Positions 58,644 through 64,000 of a DNA stretch of 64,000 nucleotides are shown here, piece after piece. The position numbers and the translations under genes are program-made. The notes below the pieces were generated by a model that searched no databases, was not told where the DNA came from, and saw only the letters and a program-made list of their open reading frames with translations. The stretch's first letter is position 1, and each line of letters begins with the position of its first letter. The stretch lies in assembly GCF_008274625.1 (NCBI RefSeq), contig NZ_VTRU01000001.1, positions 620,001 to 684,000 on the forward strand. The letters run 5' to 3'. Source of the DNA: Chryseobacterium panacisoli (lineage in GTDB: Bacteria > Bacteroidota > Bacteroidia > Flavobacteriales > Weeksellaceae).

Positions 58644-58843
58644 TTACTTTTATTCGGTAGCACAATTTTAGAAATTTTTAAAGGTAAAAATGATAATGAA
58701 CTGGTGTATTTGAAAAAGGGCTGTTTAAAATTGTTGATTATCCTAATTTGCTGAAATTTGATTTTACCAATGGAAAAACAAGTTCAGTCACCTTAATAAG
58801 AGGTCATCTGCATGCTGAAGTACCTCTTAATAAAGGAAAATAA
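58644..58843 (+). pseudogene. Remnant of a gene C terminus with a frameshift
   Basis: One frame reads GSTILEIFKGKNDNELVYLKKG, then a one-base shift continues as LFKIVDYPNLLKFDFTNGK and ends HAEVPLNKGK at TAA 58841-58843. The pattern resembles the beta-stranded tail (DUF3471-like) of serine hydrolases. Upstream in-frame stops and the missing N-terminal part show a decayed fragment. Low certainty for the original family. Confidence 0.4.
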
Positions 58844-58875
58844 CAGGTGGATTCTATCCGTCAATTATACAATTC

Positions 58876-58897
58876 AAGAGGCAGTAATCTGCCTCTT
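58876..58897 (+). terminator. Terminator after the remnant
   Basis: AAGAGGCAG/CTGCCTCTT stem around TAAT with a following T run; its survival suggests the remnant was once a transcribed gene. Confidence 0.8.
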
Positions 58898-58918
58898 TTT
58901 TTATTTAAAAAAAATAAA

Positions 58919-59557
58919 TTAAAGATTTTCATACGTCTGATCTACCATAAAGGATATTGCTTTTTTGATTTTCTCGCGTCCTTCAGGAGTGTTGGTATCT
59001 ATTCCGCAGAAAATACTGCCATTCAGAGAAGCAAACATATTCAGGTAATAAAGCCCTGAAACCATGATCGCCATGATAGAGCGATAGGTATCCATTTTAT
59101 CTTTGAAACGGGATTCCATCAATAATTTGAAGATATATTCTCCGTTTTCTTCCTGGGTATCAATTAGTTTTTTTAATGATTTTCTAGGTTCAGAAATGGT
59201 CCATAACAAGAGTTTTTGAGCCTCTTTGTTGGTGTATACGTGATCAAATTGTGAAAGCAGCATGTGCTCGATAAATTCTCTTCCTCCATCTTCAAGGTTC
59301 GGTTTCATCTTTTCTACTTCCTCACTGGTAACTTTCACCCAAAAATCCTGTGTACGAACATATTCGTCCATCAGACCATCCATACCTCCAAAATAGGTAT
59401 AGATCATTTTCTTATCTACTCCGGCAGTTGCAGCGATATCATTGATCTTCAATCCTGCATATCCTTTCGTTTTCAGAATTTTCCCAACTGCATCTAAAAA
59501 CTTTTTCTTACTGCGTTCTTTGTTCCTAATACTCCCTGATGCTGACTTTCTTTCCAT
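58919..59557 (-). CDS. TetR-family regulator 1 of the ncRNA locus
   Basis: A 212-residue TetR/AcrR protein. HTH: INDIAATAGVDKKMIYTYFGGMDGLMDEYV at about 39-68. The ligand domain has KLLLWTISEPRKSLKKL and YRSIMAIMVSGLYYLNMF. The frame opens with TTG at 59578; ATG 59557 matches the only shared start of its paralogue at 60931. By eye about three quarters identical to that paralogue. The gene starts 45 bp from palindrome A and is divergent from ncRNA A, so autoregulation is likely. Confidence 0.9.
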   Translation of the reverse strand: MERKSASGSIRNKERSKKKFLDAVGKILKTKGYAGLKINDIAATAGVDKKMIYTYFGGMDGLMDEYVRTQDFWVKVTSEEVEKMKPNLEDGGREFIEHMLLSQFDHVYTNKEAQKLLLWTISEPRKSLKKLIDTQEENGEYIFKLLMESRFKDKMDTYRSIMAIMVSGLYYLNMFASLNGSIFCGIDTNTPEGREKIKKAISFMVDQTYENL

Positions 59558-59601
59558 GACTAAACATTCAATATACAAGTTTAAGAAAATTTTTTATCAT
59601 T

Positions 59602-59646
59602 TTAGACACTCATTAGTGTCTAATTTCAACTATTTGTATATATTTG
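59602..59646 (+). promoter_or_regulatory. TetR operator A and promoter of ncRNA A
   Basis: Perfect inverted repeat TTAGACACT-N4-AGTGTCTAA (59602-59623), then TATATTTG at 59639-59646, 15 bp beyond the repeat, i.e. 10 bp more than in B, C and D. Located between the divergent TetR 1 gene and the RNA unit. Confidence 0.75.
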
Positions 59647-59650
59647 CACA

Positions 59651-59810
59651 AACTAAAACCATCTATTATATAAAAGCACTATCGAGATTGAAAAATTAAA
59701 AACTATTCAGATTGTATCGTTAGTTCCCTCAGTTTAAAATATTTCGAACATAAACGACTGAGGTAAAAACACAACCAAGCAGCATCATTTTTTATAATGG
59801 TGCTGTTTTT
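59651..59810 (+). ncRNA. TetR-linked small RNA A
   Basis: A predicted transcript of about 160 nt (start estimated from the -7 box). It begins CAAACTAAAACCAT, has no ATG before the terminator, and contains a helix CCTCAGT (59727-59733)/ACTGAGG (59757-59763) enclosing TTTCGAAC. GGTAAAAACAC follows and the end is the intrinsic terminator CAGCATCATT/AATGGTGCTG (59780-59805) with a T run. Three related copies lie nearby. Function unknown; a trans-acting or sponge RNA is possible. Confidence 0.65.
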
Positions 59811-60048
59811 ATTCTCAAAAAAAAGCAGGTATGAGATTAAATAAAATACTTTTCAATAGATATTTTTTATTGACTTGTTCTTTTCAATTGCTGAAATACA
59901 TATCTTTATTTCGAAAAAGGGTTTGTGCCTTTTGTTTTATAATTTAAATTGTAATATCAGCATCATTCAAAGAGTAATTTCTATTTACTGTAAAATTAAT
60001 CACTTGAAATTCAGAACATTAAATAAAATAAAGAAAAATTTCACTATT

Positions 60049-60083
60049 TTAAACACTTTACAGTGTCTTATTTTATATATTTG
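60049..60083 (+). promoter_or_regulatory. TetR operator B and promoter of ncRNA B
   Basis: TTAAACACT-N4-AGTGTCTTA (60049-60070), imperfect in the outer bases but with the conserved ACACT-N4-AGTGT core. TATATTTG follows after 5 bp (60076-60083). Confidence 0.7.
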
Positions 60084-60087
60084 TACA

Positions 60088-60249
60088 AACTAAAACCATC
60101 TATATATTTTAAAACACTTTAGGTTGAAAAATAAGACAATTCAGACTGTTTTATTTAGGTTCCCTTACTTTAAGACAATTTCGAAAACGAAACAGCTAAG
60201 GTAGAAACACAACAACACAACTGGCCATTAGAGATTTCTAATGGTTTTT
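60088..60249 (+). ncRNA. TetR-linked small RNA B
   Basis: A predicted transcript of about 162 nt, again with CAAACTAAAACCATC near the start and no ATG before the terminator. The helix is CCTTA (60163-60167)/TAAGG (60197-60201): one C-G pair of A and C became T-A, a compensatory change. GGTAGAAACAC follows and the terminator is CCATTAGA/TCTAATGG (60225-60244). It converges on the TetR 2 gene. Confidence 0.65.
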
Positions 60250-60292
60250 GCTTTTTACCAAAATAATTTCTGAAAATATAACAAACTTAATA

Positions 60293-60931
60293 TTACAGTT
60301 TCTCGTAGGTTTGGTTCACTAAAAAAGAGATTGCTTTTTTTATTTTTTCCCGGCCTTTAGAAGTGTCCACGTCTATTCCACAGAAAATACTGCCATTCAT
60401 AGCAGCGTACATATTCAGATAATAAAGTCCGGAAACCAGAATAGCCATTATCGAACGTACTTCTTCACTATTTTCCTTGAAATGAGGATCCATCAGCAGT
60501 TTAAAAATATATTCTCCGTTTTCTTCCTGAGCATCGGTGAGTTTTCTTAGTGATTTTCTGGATTCCGAAATGCGCCATAGAAGTAATTTCTGCGCTTCTC
60601 TGCTTTTGTAAACATAATCAAATTGGGACAGAAGCATTTCTTCTATGAAAGACCGCCCTCCGTCATCCAATTTTGGTTTTATCCTTTCTATTTCATCAAC
60701 AGTTACTTTGCTCCAGTAGTCCTGAGACCGGATATATTCATCTATAAGCCCGTCTATCCCACCAAAATAAGTATAGATCATCTTTTTGTCTACTCCTGCT
60801 GTAGCAGCTATACCATTCACTTTCAAAGCAGCATGTCCTTTTGTTCTCAGTATTTTTCCCACTGCGTCCAAAAACTTTTTTTTACTGCGTTCCTTATTCC
60901 GGATACTCCCTGCTACTGACTTTCTTTCCAT
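60293..60931 (-). CDS. TetR-family regulator 2 of the ncRNA locus
   Basis: A 212-residue TetR/AcrR protein closely related to regulator 1 across the whole length, including VNGIAATAGVDKKMIYTYFGG, KLLLWRISESRKSL and NGSIFCGID. ATG 60949 is in frame, but ATG 60931 (MERKS) matches the start of regulator 1 and was chosen. It is 44 bp from palindrome C, divergent from ncRNA C. The near-identical HTH suggests both regulators read the same operators. Confidence 0.9.
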   Translation of the reverse strand: MERKSVAGSIRNKERSKKKFLDAVGKILRTKGHAALKVNGIAATAGVDKKMIYTYFGGIDGLIDEYIRSQDYWSKVTVDEIERIKPKLDDGGRSFIEEMLLSQFDYVYKSREAQKLLLWRISESRKSLRKLTDAQEENGEYIFKLLMDPHFKENSEEVRSIMAILVSGLYYLNMYAAMNGSIFCGIDVDTSKGREKIKKAISFLVNQTYEKL

Positions 60932-60974
60932 GGTAAACTTTTCAATCATACAAGTTTATGAATTTTTTTTTATT

Positions 60975-61009
60975 TTAGACACTTTTTAGTGTCTAAATAT
61001 GTATATTTG
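60975..61009 (+). promoter_or_regulatory. TetR operator C and promoter of ncRNA C
   Basis: Perfect TTAGACACT-N4-AGTGTCTAA (60975-60996), then TATATTTG at 61002-61009 after 5 bp. Located between the divergent TetR 2 gene and the RNA unit. Confidence 0.75.
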
Positions 61010-61013
61010 TACA

Positions 61014-61167
61014 AACTAATAACCATTTTATATAAACGAACGATCAAAGTTGTGAGATTGAGTGAGATCAGATTGTACCGTTAGTTCCCTCAGTTTAAAT
61101 GTTTTTTTAACATTCTATGACTGAGGTAAAACATTACTCACAGCACCATTTTCATGGTGCTGTTTTT
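61014..61167 (+). ncRNA. TetR-linked small RNA C
   Basis: A predicted transcript of about 154 nt with CAAACTAATAACCAT at its 5' end. The helix CCTCAGT (61088-61094)/ACTGAGG (61120-61126) encloses an extra AATGTT/AACATT hairpin. The terminator is CAGCACCAT/ATGGTGCTG (61141-61162). The single ATG inside is followed by a stop almost at once, so coding is unlikely. Confidence 0.65.
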
Positions 61168-61306
61168 ATTTAGCAGAAGTATTTTTTTTCAATTAGCCGT
61201 CATAAATACTTATTCTGCTAATTTATTAATTTCAAACCCCTCATTAAACACACTGTATACCAGCGTTTTACCAAGATAATTAAAATAATTTCATTTTTTT
61301 TCATTT

Positions 61307-61341
61307 TTAGACACTTGTAAGTGTCTTAATTTGTATATTTG
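61307..61341 (+). promoter_or_regulatory. TetR operator D and promoter of ncRNA D
   Basis: TTAGACACT-N4-AGTGTCTTA (61307-61328) with one outer mismatch, then TATATTTG at 61334-61341 after 5 bp. Confidence 0.7.
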
Positions 61342-61345
61342 CTTC

Positions 61346-61472
61346 AAACTAATAACCATTTTATATAGAAGCACTATTGAGTTGAGAAAAATTAAAAAGT
61401 TTCGAACACAAGCAACTAAGGTAAAAACACTAAATGCAACAGTATCATTAGCTCTTTAATGATGCTGTTTTT
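61346..61472 (+). ncRNA. TetR-linked small RNA D, internally deleted
   Basis: A predicted transcript of about 127 nt, shorter than A-C. It keeps CAAACTAATAACCAT, TTTCGAACA, CTAAGGTAAAAACAC and the terminator CAGTATCATTA/TAATGATGCTG (61440-61467). About 45 nt containing the 5' arm of the conserved helix are missing; only TAAGG (61417-61421) remains. It may be inactive or act differently. Confidence 0.6.
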
Positions 61473-61547
61473 AAATTTTTAGATTCTTGATGTTGAAATA
61501 CAGAAAATTGTATATACCGGCTTCGGTATAGAGTAGTTGATATGAAG

Positions 61548-61571
61548 AGAGACTGTCCTAGGACAGTCTCT
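61548..61571. terminator. Terminator between ncRNA D and pgl
   Basis: Perfect 12-bp palindrome AGAGACTGTCCT/AGGACAGTCTCT, preceded by a separate hairpin TATACCG/CGGTATA (61513-61530). It can serve the convergent pgl gene. Confidence 0.7.
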
Positions 61572-61596
61572 TATTTTTAAAGGTCAAAATAATTGG

Positions 61597-62307
61597 TTAC
61601 CCTTTTGCTTTTTCGTCTGTAAAAAAATGATATCCATCCTTTTTTTCAATAAGCTGCAATGGATATAATGATGGATTATACTCGCCGTTCAGCACTTCAT
61701 TCAATGCATGCTTTTTCGATTCGCCAAATGCGATAACCAAAATATTTTCAGCGTTATTGATTACAGGTGCAGTTAAAGTAATTCTAAACATTTCCTGAGG
61801 CTTCAGATAATAGGCAGAAACCCACCTTTCTTTTTCATTTAAAACCTCCTCGCCAGGAAATAAAGAAGCAGTATGGCCATCATCTCCCATTCCTAAAAGG
61901 ATAAAATCAAAAACACCTTCATTACCAATAACACTTCTGATCTGCTCTTCATAAGTCTTTGCATAATCTTCAGCAGTTCTTCCTTCAGCATACATAGGAA
62001 AAATATGGTTTTTATCAACAGGAACCTGGCTGAGAAGAGCCTCATCCGTCATTCTGAAGTTGCTTTTATCATCATGTAAAGGAACCCATCTTTCATCTAC
62101 CCAAAAGAAGTAAACTTTATTCCATTCAATCTGTTCTGCATATTTCTGGGTCGCCAATAATTTAAAAATAGCCTTGGGAGAAGATCCTCCGCTCAACGCA
62201 ACCACAAAGCGGTCATGCTTCTGAATAGATTTTTTTGAAAGGTCAACAAATACATCTGCAGCCTTTGTGTACAGTTTTTCCAGATCGTCAAATACTGTAA
62301 TATTCAT
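61597..62307 (-). CDS. pgl: 6-phosphogluconolactonase
   Basis: A 236-residue SugarP-isomerase-like lactonase that hydrolyses 6-phosphogluconolactone, the second step of the oxidative pentose phosphate pathway. Motifs: VALSGGSSPKAIFKLL, FFWVDERWVPLHDDKSNF, FILLGMGDDGHTASLFPG. It lies 29 bp after zwf on the same strand and is the last gene of the gnd-zwf-pgl unit. Confidence 0.93.
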   Translation of the reverse strand: MNITVFDDLEKLYTKAADVFVDLSKKSIQKHDRFVVALSGGSSPKAIFKLLATQKYAEQIEWNKVYFFWVDERWVPLHDDKSNFRMTDEALLSQVPVDKNHIFPMYAEGRTAEDYAKTYEEQIRSVIGNEGVFDFILLGMGDDGHTASLFPGEEVLNEKERWVSAYYLKPQEMFRITLTAPVINNAENILVIAFGESKKHALNEVLNGEYNPSLYPLQLIEKKDGYHFFTDEKAKG

Positions 62308-62336
62308 TTTTTTCTGTTTAAATTTTATATATTTTT

Positions 62337-63818
62337 TTATACCCAGTTGTGTCCTTGTCTCTCTACCAAAGCATTAACATCTTCCGGCCCCCAGCTTCCA
62401 GCTTTGTAATTCGGAAAAGATAAATCTTTGTTATTTTCCCAGGCTTCCTGTATTGTTGTAACAACATCCCAGGCTTCTTCCACCTGATCGGAACGCATAA
62501 ATAAAGTAAGATCTCCTAAAAGAGCATCCTGTAACAGGGTTTCATAGGCTTCCGGGGTATCTTCCTGACAGGCAAAATTATCAAAAATCATTTCTGCAGG
62601 TTTCAAATCCAGGGTAAGTCCCGGTTTTTTCGTCATAAACTGCAATCTGATATCCATCATCGGCTGAATATTAATAATCAACCTGTTGGCCGACAAAAGA
62701 TGTGGGCTGTCTGAGAATGTGGAATGAGGAAGCGGCTTAAACTGGATGGTAATGTAAGAGTGTTTTTCTTTCATTTTCTTTCCTGTACGAACATAGAAAG
62801 GTACGTCTTTCCATCTTTCGTTATCCAGATAAAATTTTATCGCAGCAAAAGTTTCCGTATTGGAATCTCCTGCAATACCATTCTCCTGACGGTAGCCTTT
62901 AACATCCACTCCGTTTATTGTACTTTTTCCGTATTGGCCTCTTACAGCATAATGATCAACCTGATCCGGAGAAATTCTGCGAATTGATTTCAGAACGTCA
63001 ACTTTTCGGTCTCTTATTTCGCCAGACTGCAATGATGCAGGAGGTTCCATAGCTACCATACAAAGAATCTGCAAAAGGTGGTTCTGGATCATGTCTCTCA
63101 ATGCACCTGTCTGTTCATAGAAAGCTCCTCTGGTTTCAACACCTACTTCTTCAGCTACTGTAATCTGCACGGATTCTATATATTTATGCTTCCATAAAGG
63201 TTCAAAAATTGAATTTCCAAACCTGAATGCCAATATATTCTGTACTGTTTCTTTTCCCAGATAATGATCAATACGATAGATCTGTTCTTCTTCAAATGTT
63301 TTTGCCAGAAGACTATTCAGCTCAATCGCCGACTGCTTATTATGACCAAAAGGCTTTTCAATAATAATACGATCTTTTTTCGGATCGGAAGCCAGTGCTG
63401 TCGTTTTGATATGATTGGAAATGGTAGAAATAAAATTAGGCCCTATTGACAGGTAAAATAACCTGTTGGCTCTTATTCCGTAAACAGCATCAAAGTCCTG
63501 CAATTTCTGCTGTAGATTCTGATAAGAACTTTCTTCATCCAACTGATGCTGAAAGTAAGTAATATGAGCCTGAAAACCTGCCCAGTCTTCAGAAGTCACT
63601 TTTTTTCTGGAGAAACTCTCCAGATTCTCTTTAATATAATTTCTAAAGAGTTCATCTGTATTTTCGGCTCTTCCCAGTGCCACAATATTGAAGCCTTTGG
63701 GCATTCTGCCGTCGATATATAAGTTATAAAATGCCGGAAAAAGTTTTCTTTTTGCCAGATCTCCTGTAGCACCAAAAATAACGATTGTTGTTGGCTGCAA
63801 GATTCTATTTTGATTCAT
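62337..63818 (-). CDS. zwf: Glucose-6-phosphate 1-dehydrogenase
   Basis: A 493-residue enzyme that oxidises glucose-6-phosphate with NADP. Motifs: IFGATGDLAKRKLFPAFYNLY near the start, the active-site RIDHYLGKETVQNI and the RIIIEKPFGH segment. The open frame reaches 63851 with TTG, but the ATG 63818 (MNQNRIL) is 11 bp after the gnd stop and fits family length. It follows gnd and precedes pgl. Confidence 0.94.
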   Translation of the reverse strand: MNQNRILQPTTIVIFGATGDLAKRKLFPAFYNLYIDGRMPKGFNIVALGRAENTDELFRNYIKENLESFSRKKVTSEDWAGFQAHITYFQHQLDEESSYQNLQQKLQDFDAVYGIRANRLFYLSIGPNFISTISNHIKTTALASDPKKDRIIIEKPFGHNKQSAIELNSLLAKTFEEEQIYRIDHYLGKETVQNILAFRFGNSIFEPLWKHKYIESVQITVAEEVGVETRGAFYEQTGALRDMIQNHLLQILCMVAMEPPASLQSGEIRDRKVDVLKSIRRISPDQVDHYAVRGQYGKSTINGVDVKGYRQENGIAGDSNTETFAAIKFYLDNERWKDVPFYVRTGKKMKEKHSYITIQFKPLPHSTFSDSPHLLSANRLIINIQPMMDIRLQFMTKKPGLTLDLKPAEMIFDNFACQEDTPEAYETLLQDALLGDLTLFMRSDQVEEAWDVVTTIQEAWENNKDLSFPNYKAGSWGPEDVNALVERQGHNWV

Positions 63819-63829
63819 TTTTCCGAGTT

Positions 63830-64000
63830 TTAGTTGTTTGCAGTTTGCCAAGAAGTATGGAATACTCCTTCCCTGTCAGTACGCTGATAGGTATGAGCTC
63901 CGAAATAATCACGTTGAGCCTGGATCAGATTTACAGGAAGAGATTCTGTAGTATAGGCATCAAAATATCCCAAAGCTGTCTGAATTCCCAAACTTGAAAT
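63830..64000 (-). CDS. gnd: 6-phosphogluconate dehydrogenase, C-terminal end (partial)
   Basis: Only the last 56 residues are in the window. The segment [18 protein letters not shown] and an ending [10 protein letters not shown] match the C terminus of decarboxylating 6-phosphogluconate dehydrogenase. The stop is 11 bp from the zwf ATG, completing the pentose phosphate operon gnd-zwf-pgl. The rest lies beyond position 64000. Confidence 0.9.
   Translation of the reverse strand: MSSLGIQTALGYFDAYTTESLPVNLIQAQRDYFGAHTYQRTDREGVFHTSWQTANN

Noticed and set aside
59580..61480. Repeat cluster as CRISPR or attC array
   Set aside because: The units are hundreds of bases apart, with promoters and terminators, and lack short identical repeats and spacers.

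Overview
The window looks like a chromosomal segment of a Flavobacteriia member, most likely Chryseobacterium or a close relative in the Weeksellaceae. Supporting signs are the AT-rich DNA, the repeated Bacteroidota -7 promoter element TAnnTTTG (often exactly TATATTTG), weak Shine-Dalgarno sites, a type IX secretion C-terminal tail, a small histone-H1-like protein, membrane-anchored AraC regulators and several short cysteine-rich peptides with a double-glycine leader. No rRNA, tRNA, phage, IS element or CRISPR array was recognised. Genus placement is inference from protein and promoter style.

Layout. 1-5.5 kb: the end of yaaA, prmC, a serine-hydrolase lipoprotein, a DUF4180 protein, then a long leader and two secreted proteins. 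5.6-14.4 kb, minus strand: two short-chain dehydrogenases, a membrane AraC regulator, a rhomboid protease and the topoisomerase IV genes parC and parE. 14.5-21 kb: a propeller-sensor histidine kinase with its LytTR regulator, a T9SS cargo protein and a methionine aminotransferase. 21.2-28 kb: five GG-leader cysteine peptides in two groups flanking a minus-strand block of SDR, AraC and metallo-hydrolase genes. 28-42 kb: mostly housekeeping (ychF, ferritin, a GHL10 lipoprotein, typA, YceI, tex, a HAD phosphatase, an M28 peptidase, a histone-like protein), plus a decayed cysteine-peptide copy near 34 kb. 42.5-51 kb: regulators with their targets (MocR/GNAT, AraC/MFS, MarR/UspA, Crp, HxlR/azoreductase) and a RidA-like protein. 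51.6-57.1 kb: a compact four-gene redox operon. 57.4-61.5 kb: an AraC regulator, a gene remnant, then two paralogous TetR genes interleaved with four related non-coding transcription units. 61.6-64 kb: gnd-zwf-pgl of the oxidative pentose phosphate pathway.

The strongest candidate for an undescribed system is at 58.9-61.5 kb. A TetR-plus-two-RNA module appears twice in tandem. Each of four RNA units has the same palindrome (ACACT-N4-AGTGT core) just upstream of a TATATTTG box, a shared 5' motif, a conserved 3' motif, a helix with one compensatory change and its own intrinsic terminator. Units A and B contain no ATG before the terminator. Each TetR gene starts about 45 bp from one palindrome and is transcribed away from it, as expected for autoregulation plus control of the RNAs.

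Two further systems stand out. The 51.6-57.1 kb operon combines a sugar-dehydrogenase-type small subunit without a signal peptide, a GMC flavoprotein with an Fe-S type cysteine motif, a VioB-type ferritin-like protein and a heme-binding-like protein ending in CPYHKG. The five cysteine peptides share the spacing C-x6-C-x4-C after the GG site but have no exporter or maturation enzyme nearby.
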